64,000 nt of DNA from Isosphaeraceae bacterium (GTDB lineage Bacteria > Planctomycetota > Planctomycetia > Isosphaerales > Isosphaeraceae): contig BPJS01000001.1 of assembly GCA_026004735.1 (NCBI GenBank), forward strand, positions 2,294,001 to 2,358,000, written 5' to 3'. Positions 44,473-53,159 of this stretch are shown here, in pieces. The translations under genes were made by a program, and so were the position numbers. How positions within the stretch are numbered: position 1 is the stretch's first letter; every line of letters starts with the position of its first letter. The notes beneath the pieces were generated by a model. The model saw only the letters and a list, made by a program, of their open reading frames with translations. It was not told the DNA's origin and did no database searches.

Positions 44473-44673
44473 TCAGGACGTCTCGTCAGGAGGCGGGTCC
44501 ACGGCGCCCGCCTCCTCGTGCTCGCGGACTTCGCCGGGGATCACATAGTCGCCGTCGATCCAGCGGCCCAGGTCGATCAGCCGGCATCGTTCGGAACAGA
44601 ACGGAAACGCGGGCTGATCGTCAAACGACGTGAACTCGAACGCCTTGCCGCAGATCGGGCAGTTGAGACGCAT
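44473..44673 (-). CDS. yacG: DNA gyrase inhibitor YacG-like zinc protein
   Basis: A 66-residue protein. ATG at 44673 gives [14 protein letters not shown], and the second half reads [25 protein letters not shown], the complete YacG four-Cys zinc signature (CxxC...CxxxC). E. coli YacG binds GyrB and inhibits DNA gyrase. The length is normal. Its start is one base past the stop of the upstream fmdB-like gene (44675). Confidence 0.88.
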   Translation of the reverse strand: MRLNCPICGKAFEFTSFDDQPAFPFCSERCRLIDLGRWIDGDYVIPGEVREHEEAGAVDPPPDETS

Positions 44674-44674
44674 T

Positions 44675-45001
44675 TCAGTCGCCAGAGCTGGACGACGACG
44701 TCGCGGAACCTCCGCCGGACGAGCTGCCGCTGCGGGACGAGCCGCCGCCCGCATCGTTCGATTTGCCGCCGGCGGTTTGGCTTGCCTGCTCGGCCTTCGC
44801 GGCTTTCTTGTACGACTCGCTCCGGTAGTCGGTCTGGTAAAAGCCCGAGCCCTTGAAGAGAACCGCGGCGCCAGGGCCGAGCTTGCGGCGGAGCGTATCC
44901 TTCTGGCAGGTTGGGCAGGTTTTCTGGGGATCGGCCTTGATCGATTCGAACGTCTCGAACTCGTGGCCGCACGCGTCGCACAAGTAGTCGTAGGTCGGCA
45001 T
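44675..45001 (-). CDS. FmdB-family zinc ribbon protein
   Basis: A 108-residue protein with the FmdB zinc ribbon at the N-terminus: [16 protein letters not shown], then [13 protein letters not shown] (two CxxC pairs). [10 protein letters not shown] segment typical of FmdB follows, and a long Ser/Gly-rich tail ends the protein. FmdB-like proteins are called regulatory but their activity is unproven. It lies between grpE and yacG in the chaperone cluster. Confidence 0.85.
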   Translation of the reverse strand: MPTYDYLCDACGHEFETFESIKADPQKTCPTCQKDTLRRKLGPGAAVLFKGSGFYQTDYRSESYKKAAKAEQASQTAGGKSNDAGGGSSRSGSSSGGGSATSSSSSGD

Positions 45002-45033
45002 ACGGTGCTCTCGATATCGAGCCTTCCAAAGTG

Positions 45034-45552
45034 TTACTCGGCTGCCGCCGGCGTCGAGACGGCAACCTTGGTTGGGCGCAATACGCGATCGCCCAGGGTG
45101 TAGCCGCGGGCCAGCTCGGTCACGACCGTTCCCTCGGGATGATCGGCCGAGGGAGTCTGGATGATCGCCTCGTGCTGGTTGGGGTCGAAGGGTTGCCCGA
45201 CCGCCTCGATCGGCTTGACCCCATGCTTGGCGAGCACGTCGAGCAGTTGACGGTGGACCAGCATCAGGCCGTCGACGATCGACGACTCGCCGGTCGTGCG
45301 GGCGGCTTCCAATGCGCGTTCGAGGTTGTCGATCACGCCGAGCAGATCGGCCGCGAGGTTGCCCACCGCGTAGGCCCGATCGGCATCGACCTGAGCCCGT
45401 GCCCGCTTTTGATAATTGGCAAAATCGGCCATGACGCGCTGGAGCTGTGACTTGTAATCGTCTCGCTCCCGGACCAGCGCCTCGCGCTCATCGCTGGCAG
45501 CTTCGGTGACGGCCGTCTTCTCTGACTCGAGGGTTTCTTCGGGTTCGGTCAT
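45034..45552 (-). CDS. grpE: Nucleotide exchange factor GrpE
   Basis: A 172-residue GrpE. A charged coiled-coil N-terminus (EREALVRERDDYKSQLQRV) leads into MADFANYQKRA and DLLGVIDNLERAL, and the C-terminal beta domain holds FDPNQHEAIIQ, GTVVTELARGYTLGDRVLRPTKVAVS. GrpE exchanges nucleotide on DnaK. It lies 51 bases downstream of dnaJ and 32 bases upstream of the fmdB-like gene. dnaK itself is not in the window. Confidence 0.94.
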   Translation of the reverse strand: MTEPEETLESEKTAVTEAASDEREALVRERDDYKSQLQRVMADFANYQKRARAQVDADRAYAVGNLAADLLGVIDNLERALEAARTTGESSIVDGLMLVHRQLLDVLAKHGVKPIEAVGQPFDPNQHEAIIQTPSADHPEGTVVTELARGYTLGDRVLRPTKVAVSTPAAAE

Positions 45553-45603
45553 CGCTGGGTGCTCCTGGGATGCCAGAGACGCGTTGGGCGGCGTGAGCGT
45601 TGA

Positions 45604-46758
45604 TCAGGAACCGCCCCGATCGCTCGTCTCCGGCTCCTCGGTGAAATAATCGCGGAGCTTCTCGAAGAAGCTCTTGCGCCGGGGACTGACCTCGGCGTGA
45701 TCGATCTCGGCCAGCTCACGGAGCAGTTCCTCCTGCCGAGGCGTCAGCCGGCGTGGCGTTTCGATGATGACTTCGACCAGTTCGTCGCCCCGACCCCGGC
45801 CGTTGACATCGGGCATGCCGCGGCCCCGAAGCCGGATCACCTCGCCGCTCTGGGTGCCCCGTGGAATCGTCACTTTTTCCGTGCCGGAGAGGGTCGGGAC
45901 TTCGATCTCGGCACCCAGAGCGGCCTGGGCGAAACCGATTGGTACTTGGCAGTAGAGGTCGTTGCCGTGGCGTTCGAAAAAGCGGTGGGGCCGGATCTGG
46001 ATCTGGATCCGCAGGTTGCCGCGGGGAGCGCCGGGGTCGCCTGGTTCGCCCTGATTGCGGAGTTGAAGCCACATGCCCGAGTCCACCCCGGGAGGGATAT
46101 CCACCTGGAGGGTGACGACCTGAGGCTGGCGGCCTGTTCCTCGGCACCGGGGGCAGGGATCGACGACCCGCTTGCCCTCGCCGCCACAGGCCGGGCAGGT
46201 GGTGGCCAACTGGAGAAACCCGCGCGACTGGACGACTTCTCCCAGACCTCGGCAATAGTCGCAGGTCACCGGAGCGGTGCCGCGGCGGGCGCCGGTACCC
46301 GAACACTCGCCGCAAATTTCCTGGCGGGTCACCTCGATCGACCGGGTGGCACCACGTGCGGCATCCTCCAGGTCGATCTCCAACTTCATGAGCAGATCCT
46401 GGCCGGGTCGGGGACCGCGGCGGCGCTGCGAAAACATCGACCCGAACAGGCTGTCGCCGAAGATCTCGGTGAAGGCCGACATGATGTCTTCGGCCGACCG
46501 AAAATGGGATGCGCCGGCCCCCTCGACCCCGGCGTGGCCGTAGCGGTCGTAGCGGGCCCGTTTGGTCGCGTCCGAAAGGATCTCGTAGGCGTCGGCGGCT
46601 TCTTTGAATCGGCGCTCGGCTTCCGGGTCGCCCGGGTTGCGGTCGGGATGATACTTGAGCGCGAGCTGTCGGTAGGCTTTCTTGATCTCATCGGCCGACG
46701 CGTCGCGGCGCACGCCGAGCACTTCGTAATAGTCGCGTCGGCTGGTTGCCATCGGCAT
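45604..46758 (-). CDS. dnaJ: Chaperone DnaJ
   Basis: A 384-residue full-length DnaJ (Hsp40). The J domain has HPD in [10 protein letters not shown] (about residues 35-44). Then comes a short Gly/Phe-poor linker, the four CxxCxGxG-type zinc motifs ([36 protein letters not shown]) and the C-terminal substrate domain. ATG at 46758 is used; a second ATG two codons later ([13 protein letters not shown]) is equally possible. A perfect TATAAT lies about 80 bases upstream. Confidence 0.95.
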   Translation of the reverse strand: MPMATSRRDYYEVLGVRRDASADEIKKAYRQLALKYHPDRNPGDPEAERRFKEAADAYEILSDATKRARYDRYGHAGVEGAGASHFRSAEDIMSAFTEIFGDSLFGSMFSQRRRGPRPGQDLLMKLEIDLEDAARGATRSIEVTRQEICGECSGTGARRGTAPVTCDYCRGLGEVVQSRGFLQLATTCPACGGEGKRVVDPCPRCRGTGRQPQVVTLQVDIPPGVDSGMWLQLRNQGEPGDPGAPRGNLRIQIQIRPHRFFERHGNDLYCQVPIGFAQAALGAEIEVPTLSGTEKVTIPRGTQSGEVIRLRGRGMPDVNGRGRGDELVEVIIETPRRLTPRQEELLRELAEIDHAEVSPRRKSFFEKLRDYFTEEPETSDRGGS

Positions 46759-46838
46759 CTGGACTCGGTCGAACCTAAGGAACCTCAGCCAGGTCCACCG
46801 CAGGCGCCTCAGGGGCTGCGGTCCGCCTGGACGCTTGC

Positions 46839-46844
46839 ATTATA
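46839..46844 (-). promoter_or_regulatory. Candidate -10 box for the dnaJ-grpE operon
   Basis: The minus strand reads TATAAT at 46844-46839, about 80 bases upstream of dnaJ. No good -35 is found at 16-18 bases, so this may be a weak or alternative sigma promoter. It sits in an AT-rich patch between THX and dnaJ. Confidence 0.35.
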
Positions 46845-46879
46845 GAGAAACGACCTGATACGGCGGTGCTGGATCACAC

Positions 46880-46999
46880 CTAAGACGATGCGGCTCTGGC
46901 TTTTGCGATCTCGCGGGCTTTGCGCGGATTGGGGCGGGATTTACCGAACGTGCCCTTGAACAGTTTGCCGCGGCGGGTCTTCTTGTCGCCTTTGCCCAT
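46880..46999 (-). CDS. Ribosomal protein THX (bTHX, S31-like)
   Basis: A 39-residue basic protein beginning MGKGDKKTRRGKLFKGTFG and continuing KSRPNPRKAREIAKARAASS to its stop; the MGKGDKKTRRGK opening is the hallmark of bTHX, a tiny peptide in the 30S head of some bacteria. The gene is 120 bases long and easily missed in annotation. A GAGG lies roughly ten bases before the ATG. It lies between groEL and dnaJ, in the same direction. The C-terminal lysine/arginine-rich extension is a little longer than Thermus THX. Confidence 0.85.
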   Translation of the reverse strand: MGKGDKKTRRGKLFKGTFGKSRPNPRKAREIAKARAASS

Positions 47000-47170
47000 G
47001 GGTTCTGAGCCTCTGCCACAGGTTGGGGATGGTGTCGGGACGCCTCGGCGGCGTGCCGAGGTGTCCGAGCGTAGCCGGATCGGGCATCCACGGCTAGACG
47101 GGACCAGGGCGCGATTCCCTTCGGCGTCTGCGCCGGCCAGGCTTGGTATGCGGCCGAGCTGGTGGCGACG

Positions 47171-47222
47171 CTGCCGAGGCGGGCCGACCCCAGAACGATC
47201 CTGGGTCCGACCGCCTCGGCAG
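47171..47222 (-). terminator. Long hairpin downstream of groEL (copy 1)
   Basis: CTGCCGAGGCGG at 47171-47182 and its complement in CCGCCTCGGCAG at 47211-47222, extended by imperfect pairing of GCCGACCCCA with TGGGTCCGA, make a long stem about 46 bases past the groEL stop. No T-tract follows. Termination or mRNA stabilisation is inferred. Confidence 0.5.
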
Positions 47223-47267
47223 CCGAGGCAGGGCCTAAGAAGAGTCGCGGTGCTGGTCCCGAGTCGC

Positions 47268-48911
47268 TCAGCGGACTGCGCCCTCGATGCGGGCGCCGGG
47301 TTTTCCTTCGTCGTCCTCCTTGATGTTGGTGATCATCGCCTCGGTCGTGAGCAGCAACCCGGCGATCGAGGCCGCATTTTGCAGAGCGGTGCGTGTGACC
47401 TTGGTCGGGTCGATGATCCCGGCCTTGAACATGTCCACATATTCGCCGGTGTTGGCGTTGAAGCCGAAGTCACGAGTCTTTTCGTCCTGACCGCGCGACT
47501 TGACTTCTTCGGCAACGACGGCGCCGTCGTATCCGGAGTTGGAGGCGATCAACCGGATCGGCTCTTCCAGCGCCCGCAGAACGATCGCCGCGCCGAGAGC
47601 CTCGTCGCCCGTGAGGGTGGCCTTGAGGGCTTCGACGTCCGGCATGCACCGCAGCAGGGCGGTGCCGCCGCCCGGGACGATCCCCTCTTCGGCGGCAGCT
47701 CGGGTCGCGTGCAGGGCGTCCTCGATCCGCGCCTTCTTCTCCTTCATCTCGGCCTCGGTCGCGGCACCGACGTTGATCAAGGCCACACCGCCCGAGATCT
47801 TGGCCAACCGCTCCTGGAATTTCTCCTTGTCGTACTCGCTGTCGGTTTCCTCGATCTGGCGCCGCAATTGCTCGACACGCTTCTGGATGTCGGCCTTCTT
47901 GCCGGCACCCTGAATAATGGTCGTGCTGTCCTTGTCGACCTTGACCTGCTTGGCCCTGCCGAGATCCTCGAGCTTGAGATTCTCGAGCTTCAGGCCGAGG
48001 TCTTCGCTGACCACGGTACCGCCGGTCAGAATCGCCATATCCTGGAGCATGGCCTTCCGGCGATCGCCAAATCCCGGCGCCTTGACGGCGCAGACGTTGA
48101 GCACGCCGCGGAGCTTGTTGACCACCAGGGCGGCCAGAGCCTCGCCTTCCACGTCCTCGGCGACGATCAGCAGCGGCTTGCCGCTCTGGGCCGTCCGCTC
48201 CAAGAGCGGAATCAGATCCCGCAGATTCGAGATCTTCTTCTCGTGGAGCAGAATCAGGCAATCGTCGAGCACGGCCTCCATCGAGGTCGGATTGGTGATG
48301 AAGTAGGGGCTGAGATACCCCTTGTCAAACTGCATCCCCTCGACGAATTCGAGCGTGGTCTCGGACGCCTTGCCTTCTTCGACGGTGATCACACCATCGC
48401 GGCCAACTCGCTCCACGGCATCGGCCAGCATCTGACCGATCTTGGGGTCGTTGTTGGCCGAGATCGTGCCCACCTGGGCGATCTCTTCCTTGCGCGAGAC
48501 CGGCCGGCTGACCTTTTCTCGCAACGCCCGAACGGCCGTCTCGACGGCCTTCTCGATGCCGCGGCGAACGGCAGTCGGATTGGCGCCGCCGGTGATATTC
48601 TTCAGGCCCTCGCGGTAAATGGCGCGGGCCAGGATTGTTGCGGTCGTGGTACCGTCGCCGGCCACGTCGCTGGTCTTGCTGGCCACGACGTTGACCAGCT
48701 TGGCTCCCATGTTCTCGAACGGGTCGGGCAGCTCGATCTCCTTGGAGACGGTCACGCCGTCCTTGGTGACGGTCGGGCCGCCGAACGACTTGGAGATGAT
48801 GACATTACGGCCCGTTGGGCCGAGCGTCGTACCGACCGCCTCGGCGAGGGTCTCAACCCCCTCGAGCATCTTCCGGCGGGCGGTATCGGAAAACAGAATC
48901 TGCTTGGGCAC
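47268..48911 (-). CDS. groEL: Chaperonin GroEL, copy without GGM tail
   Basis: A 547-residue Hsp60. All core motifs are present: [50 protein letters not shown], and [20 protein letters not shown]. The C-terminus ends [12 protein letters not shown] rather than in the usual Gly/Met repeat. The protein begins [15 protein letters not shown]. It lies downstream of groES and, further upstream, of a second groEL. Divergent tails suggest different folding-cage properties or clients. Confidence 0.94.
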   Translation of the reverse strand: MPKQILFSDTARRKMLEGVETLAEAVGTTLGPTGRNVIISKSFGGPTVTKDGVTVSKEIELPDPFENMGAKLVNVVASKTSDVAGDGTTTATILARAIYREGLKNITGGANPTAVRRGIEKAVETAVRALREKVSRPVSRKEEIAQVGTISANNDPKIGQMLADAVERVGRDGVITVEEGKASETTLEFVEGMQFDKGYLSPYFITNPTSMEAVLDDCLILLHEKKISNLRDLIPLLERTAQSGKPLLIVAEDVEGEALAALVVNKLRGVLNVCAVKAPGFGDRRKAMLQDMAILTGGTVVSEDLGLKLENLKLEDLGRAKQVKVDKDSTTIIQGAGKKADIQKRVEQLRRQIEETDSEYDKEKFQERLAKISGGVALINVGAATEAEMKEKKARIEDALHATRAAAEEGIVPGGGTALLRCMPDVEALKATLTGDEALGAAIVLRALEEPIRLIASNSGYDGAVVAEEVKSRGQDEKTRDFGFNANTGEYVDMFKAGIIDPTKVTRTALQNAASIAGLLLTTEAMITNIKEDDEGKPGARIEGAVR

Positions 48912-49034
48912 GCGAGGAGTCTCCAGGGCTAGGTGCTGATCCTGCGCTGACCGCGCCGAGCGGCTCGATCGTCCGGGGTTCCCCGGGGTCGGCGGCGCTC
49001 GGAACGCCGGCCTAGCGGACGCAGCACGCAGGCA

Positions 49035-49331
49035 TCACTTGATGATTTTGGCCAGAATGTCCGACTCGCGGAGGATCTTGATCTCGTGGCCGTCGACTTT
49101 GATGTCGGTGCCCGAGTATTTGCCGAAGAGAACCTCGTCGCCTTCCTTGAGGTTGATCTCGGCGCGCGAACCATTGTCGAGCAGCCTGCCCGGGCCAACG
49201 GCGAGCACCTTACCGCGCTGGGGCTTCTCCTTCGCCGTGTCGGGCAGAACGATGCCGCCGGCGGTCTTCTCCTCAGCCTCGATCTGCTCGATCACCACCC
49301 GATCTTCCAGGGGACGAACCTTGAGGGCCAT
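49035..49331 (-). CDS. groES: Co-chaperonin GroES
   Basis: A 98-residue Hsp10. ATG at 49331 is preceded by GAGGAG eight bases upstream. Core motifs: [27 protein letters not shown] (mobile-loop region), [24 protein letters not shown] and a terminal [11 protein letters not shown]. It caps the GroEL cylinder. It is flanked on both sides by groEL genes in the same orientation, giving the order groEL - groES - groEL. Confidence 0.96.
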   Translation of the reverse strand: MALKVRPLEDRVVIEQIEAEEKTAGGIVLPDTAKEKPQRGKVLAVGPGRLLDNGSRAEINLKEGDEVLFGKYSGTDIKVDGHEIKILRESDILAKIIK

Positions 49332-49360
49332 CGGTCGCACTCCTCACGAATGTGAAATCG

Positions 49361-49390
49361 TTAATCGCAATGTCCGCAAAACGGGGTCAA
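49361..49390 (-). promoter_or_regulatory. Candidate promoter before groES
   Basis: On the minus strand TTGACC at 49390-49385 matches a -35 (five of six), and an AT-rich GATTAA lies 18 bases downstream (49366-49361) as a weak -10. No CIRCE element (TTAGCACTC...GAGTGCTAA) is found. This would let groES and the second groEL be made apart from the first groEL. Confidence 0.25.
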
Positions 49391-49473
49391 CGCCTGAGCG
49401 ACGGCTCGTTGGCTGCGATCGGGACGGGTGAGTTCGCTCGACCCATCCGACCGCTTCGCCCTGATGCCTTGGC

Positions 49474-51108
49474 TCACATCATCCCGCCCATGCCGTGATC
49501 ATGGTGATCATGGCCGGCCGGTTCCTTCTTCTTCTCCTTCTTCTCCGCCACCAGGGCCTCGGTGGTCAGCAGCAGACCTGCCACACTTGCGCCGTTCTGA
49601 AGCGCCGACCGCGTGACTTTGACCGGATCGACCACACCGAAGGCGTACAGATCTCCGTACTCGCCGGTCTCGGCGTTGAAGCCGAAGCTAGGACTCTCGG
49701 AGCGGAGGATCTTATTGACCACCACCGCGCCATCCAGACCGGCATTTTCCGCGATGGACCGGGCCGGAATCTCCAAGGCCTTGCGGACGATGGCAACCCC
49801 CATCGCCTCATCACCGGTCAGGTCCAGATTCTTGGCTAGAACGCTGGCCGCCCGGATCAGCGCTGTGCCGCCGCCTGGCACGATGCCTTCCTCGATTGCC
49901 GCACGGGTCGCATGCAGGGCGTCCTCGACCAGAGCCTTGCGCTCCTTCATCTCGGTCTCGGTCGCCGCCCCAACGTGGATCTGGGCGACACCACCAGCCA
50001 GCTTCGCCAGCCGCTCCTGCAGCTTCTCCTTGTCATACTCGCTGTCGGTCTGGCTGATCTCGCGGCGGATCATCTCGCACCGGCCCTTGATCTCCTCGGG
50101 CGAGCCGGCGCCCTCGACAATCGTCGTGTTGTCGTTGTCGATGATCACCTTCTTGGCTCGACCCAGGTCGGCCAACTGCACATTCTCAAGCTCGATGCCC
50201 AGATCCTTGAAAATGGCCTTGCCGCCGGTGAGCACGGCAATATCCCCGAGCATCGCCTTGCGGCGGTCGCCGTATCCCGGAGCTTTCACCGCCGCCACGC
50301 TCAAGATGCCCCGCAACTTGTTCACCACCAAGGTCGCCAGAGCCTCGCCCTCAACGTCCTCGGCAATCACCAGCAACGGCTTGCCCGACCGCGAAATCGC
50401 CTCCAACAGCGGGATCAAATGCCGCGGCGAGCTGATCTTCTCCTCATAGATCAGAATGTAGGGATCTTCGAGGACCACCTCCATCCGGTCCGGGTCGGTG
50501 ACGAAGTGGGGGCTGAGGTAACCGCGGTCGAACTGCATCCCCTCAACGACGTCGACCGTCGTCTCGAACCCCTTGCCCTCCTCGACGGTGATCACGCCGT
50601 CGGTACCAACCCGCTTGAAGGCGTCGGCCAACCGCTCGCCCACTGCCCGGTCGTTGTTGGCCGCAATCGTCGCGACCTCGGTGATCTCCTTGTCGGTCAC
50701 CTTCTTAGCCTGACCCTTGACGTGCTCGACGACGGCCGCAACCGCCTTGTCGATCCCACGCTTGAGGGCCATCGCGTCGGCTCCGGAGGCCAGCGCTTTC
50801 AAGCCCTCCCGATAAATGGCTTCCGCGAGAACCGTGGCCGTCGTCGTGCCGTCGCCGGCCGCGTCCGACGTCTTGCTCGCCGCCTCTTTGACCAGTTGGG
50901 CCCCCATGTTCTCGTAGGGGTCGATCAGCTCGATATCCTCGGCAACCGTCACACCGTCCTTGGTCACGTTGGGGCTACCCCAGCCCTTGTCAATCACCAC
51001 ATTGCGTCCACGAGGCCCCAGCGTGCTGCGGACGGCGCGGGCCAGTTTGCCCACCCCGCTGGCCAGCTTCTGTCGAGCCTCCTCGTTGTAAGCCAGAATC
51101 TTCGCCAC
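49474..51108 (-). CDS. groEL: Chaperonin GroEL, copy with His/GGM tail
   Basis: A 544-residue Hsp60. GTG at 51108 gives [15 protein letters not shown] and has a GGAG nine bases upstream. Key motifs: [57 protein letters not shown] and [20 protein letters not shown]. The tail is charged and His-rich, then Gly/Met ([23 protein letters not shown]). It differs from the other groEL throughout, so the pair is an old paralogue set and not an assembly duplication. It is the first gene of the leftward groEL-groES-groEL series. Confidence 0.94.
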   Translation of the reverse strand: MAKILAYNEEARQKLASGVGKLARAVRSTLGPRGRNVVIDKGWGSPNVTKDGVTVAEDIELIDPYENMGAQLVKEAASKTSDAAGDGTTTATVLAEAIYREGLKALASGADAMALKRGIDKAVAAVVEHVKGQAKKVTDKEITEVATIAANNDRAVGERLADAFKRVGTDGVITVEEGKGFETTVDVVEGMQFDRGYLSPHFVTDPDRMEVVLEDPYILIYEEKISSPRHLIPLLEAISRSGKPLLVIAEDVEGEALATLVVNKLRGILSVAAVKAPGYGDRRKAMLGDIAVLTGGKAIFKDLGIELENVQLADLGRAKKVIIDNDNTTIVEGAGSPEEIKGRCEMIRREISQTDSEYDKEKLQERLAKLAGGVAQIHVGAATETEMKERKALVEDALHATRAAIEEGIVPGGGTALIRAASVLAKNLDLTGDEAMGVAIVRKALEIPARSIAENAGLDGAVVVNKILRSESPSFGFNAETGEYGDLYAFGVVDPVKVTRSALQNGASVAGLLLTTEALVAEKKEKKKEPAGHDHHDHGMGGMM

Positions 51109-51449
51109 GGTGCGTCGCTCCCCAGTTTTCAAACAGGGATCCGATCACGCCCCAACCGGTCTTCGGGCAAACCGCCTCTCGACGCGCCCGCCCGCGGGGC
51201 TTCTCAAGATGCCATTATGCAAAGCGAATACCGATCATCGAGTACTAGACATAACGTGTAACCTAAACATGAATTACGACAATCGCAACCGATCCCGACC
51301 GTTTCCCCTGACTGCCAGTTTGGCAGCCCCGTTCGGTCTGCTTTCCGCCACTTCGGTTCGCTTGGTCGAGGGATCTTTACGGGGCGTGCCGCGCTCGGCA
51401 CACTGACGATCGTTTTGGGTTGGCGAGTCAACACCCGGTGGCTTTCCCC
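51109..51449. other. Divergent intergenic region, 341 bp
   Basis: This region separates groEL (leftward) from an esterase gene (rightward). An AT-rich island at about 51215-51300 likely holds promoters; on the minus strand a CATAAT near 51218-51223 could be a -10 for groEL. No CIRCE or other heat-shock operator is recognised. Confidence 0.4.
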
Positions 51450-52388
51450 ATGCGGATATTTTTGGTCGGTCTGATGCTCGCCGGCGGCTGGACGATCCCC
51501 GTGGCCGGCCAGGAGCCAGAGTCACTGCCTCTTTGGCCAGCGGGAGCACCCGGCGCTCTCGGAAATGACCCCGGCGAGGACCCCTTCCACTCCGGCGACA
51601 TCCCGACGATCACCGTCTGGCTCCCGGCCCGTGACCGGGCAACTGGCGCGGCCGTCGTCATTTGTCCCGGAGGCGGTTACGGCTTCTTGGCCACGGAGCA
51701 CGAAGGCTCGGAGGTGGCCGCCTGGCTCAATTCGATCGGGGTCGCGGGAATCATGCTGAAGTATCGCATCGCCCCGCGATACCGCCACCCCGCGCCTCTT
51801 GAGGACGCCCAGCGTGCGATGCGCCTCGTGCGTCACCATGCGCAAGCCTGGGGAATCGACCCTGACCGGGTCGGCATCCTCGGGTTTTCGGCTGGAGGGC
51901 ACCTGGCCTCGACCGTCTCGACCCATTTTGACACCGGACGGCACGAGGCCGCCGATCCGGTTGAGCGCCAGAGCTGCCGGCCCGACTTTGCCATTCTTGT
52001 TTACCCGGTCATTGCCTTGGCGACCGAGTATGGGCACTCCGGTTCGCGGACCAACCTTTTGGGCGATCGGCCCGACCCAGCCTTACTGGCCAGCCTGTCG
52101 AACGAAACGCAGGTGACGCCGCGGACACCGCCGACCTTTCTGGTGCACACGGCCGAAGACGCCGCCGTACCGCCCGAGAATAGCTTGCTCTATGCGTCGG
52201 CCCTTCGCCGCGCGGGCGTGCCCTTCGAACTGCATCTTTTCGCCAAAGGGGTGCATGGACTGGGCTTAGGTACTGGCTGGAAGGGGCGGATTGGGCCCGA
52301 ACCGAGTTTCCAGGCCTGGCCCTCGTTGTGCGAGGCCTGGCTGCGGGGTCGCGGGATTCTGGATCGTCCAGCCGGGATGGACCCTTGA
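51450..52388 (+). CDS. Secreted alpha/beta-hydrolase esterase (BD-FAE/acetylxylan esterase-like)
   Basis: A 312-residue protein with a signal peptide (MRIFLVGLMLAGGWTIP). The fold is alpha/beta hydrolase: AVVICPGGGYGFLATEHEGSE is an oxyanion/GGG motif of BD-FAE esterases, the nucleophile is in GILGFSAGGHLAS (GxSxG), and the C-terminal His follows in LHLFAKGVHGLGLG. The acid is probably in HTAEDAAVPPENSL. It likely removes acetyl or feruloyl groups from plant or algal polysaccharide. ATG at 51450 is chosen for the signal peptide; TTG at 51420 is possible. Confidence 0.85.
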   Translation: MRIFLVGLMLAGGWTIPVAGQEPESLPLWPAGAPGALGNDPGEDPFHSGDIPTITVWLPARDRATGAAVVICPGGGYGFLATEHEGSEVAAWLNSIGVAGIMLKYRIAPRYRHPAPLEDAQRAMRLVRHHAQAWGIDPDRVGILGFSAGGHLASTVSTHFDTGRHEAADPVERQSCRPDFAILVYPVIALATEYGHSGSRTNLLGDRPDPALLASLSNETQVTPRTPPTFLVHTAEDAAVPPENSLLYASALRRAGVPFELHLFAKGVHGLGLGTGWKGRIGPEPSFQAWPSLCEAWLRGRGILDRPAGMDP

Positions 52389-52486
52389 ACCGGGTGGCTG
52401 GCGTGACCAAAACAGAAGGGTCGCTTGGGCTCTTGCGTGAGCCTCTGACCGACGAAGCTCGTCTTTGACCCGAGAGGAGATTGCTC

Positions 52487-53059
52487 ATGCTTCGCCTTGT
52501 CCTTCCGCTCTCGCTCGCCGTGGTTGTCTCGGTCGGCTTGGACGCTGCCCGGGGCTCTGGAAAGGAAGACTGCGTGCTCGACTTTACCGTCAAAGACATT
52601 GACGGCAACGACGTCAAGCTGGCCGACTACCAGGGCAAGGTCCTGCTGATCGTCAACGTCGCCAGCAAGTGTGGTCTGACCCCTCAGTATGCGGGTCTTC
52701 AGGACCTGTACGAAAAGTACAAGGATCAGGGTCTGGTCGTGCTGGGCTTTCCCGCCAATGAATTTGGCGGTCAGGAGCCCGGCACCAATGCCGAGATCAA
52801 GGAGTTCTGCACGTCGAAATACGACGTGAGCTTCCCGATGTTCTCCAAGATCGTCGTCAAGGGACCGGGCATTCACCCGCTTTACAAGTTCCTGACCTCC
52901 AAGGAGACGAATCCCGAGTTTGCCGGTGACATCAGTTGGAACTTCGCCAAATTCTTGGTCGGCCGCGATGGCAAGGTGGTCGCCCGTTTTGACCCCCGAA
53001 CCACGCCCGATGATCCGAAGCTGGTTGCCGCCCTCGAGAAGGCCCTGGCGTCCCAGTGA
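52487..53059 (+). CDS. Exported glutathione peroxidase-like protein
   Basis: A 190-residue peroxidase. ATG at 52487 with GAGGAG seven bases upstream gives a signal peptide (LRLVLPLSLAVVVSVGL). The Gpx tetrad is visible: peroxidatic Cys in NVASKCGLTPQY, Gln in NEFGGQEPG, Asn and Trp in WNFAKFLVGRDG. It uses Cys, not selenocysteine; such forms usually accept thioredoxin. The signal peptide points to a periplasmic role. A perfect intrinsic terminator follows. Confidence 0.9.
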   Translation: MLRLVLPLSLAVVVSVGLDAARGSGKEDCVLDFTVKDIDGNDVKLADYQGKVLLIVNVASKCGLTPQYAGLQDLYEKYKDQGLVVLGFPANEFGGQEPGTNAEIKEFCTSKYDVSFPMFSKIVVKGPGIHPLYKFLTSKETNPEFAGDISWNFAKFLVGRDGKVVARFDPRTTPDDPKLVAALEKALASQ

Positions 53060-53102
53060 GGACGCGTGGTTTGATTGGGTGGGTCCATGACCCAGCGTGT
53101 CG

Positions 53103-53138
53103 GGACGCTCGACGAACTGTCGTCGAGCGTCCTTTTTT
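53103..53138 (+). terminator. Intrinsic terminator after the glutathione peroxidase gene
   Basis: GGACGCTCGACGA (53103-53115) and TCGTCGAGCGTCC (53120-53132) form a perfect 13-base-pair stem with a four-base ACTG loop, followed directly by six T (53133-53138). This is the best-formed Rho-independent terminator in the window; it sits only about 20 bases before the next gene. Confidence 0.92.
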
Positions 53139-53159
53139 AGGGGGATGGAGCGGATGATC

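Noticed and set aside
46920..48932. 670-codon open frame on the plus strand across groEL
   Set aside because: It is the shadow of groEL; the translation has no family motifs and contradicts a clear GroEL.
47268..51108. Duplication artefact of groEL
   Set aside because: The two proteins differ along their whole length and have different tails, so they are paralogues.
49332..51449. CIRCE/HrcA operator in the groE region
   Set aside because: No TTAGCACTC...GAGTGCTAA inverted repeat is present upstream of either groE start.
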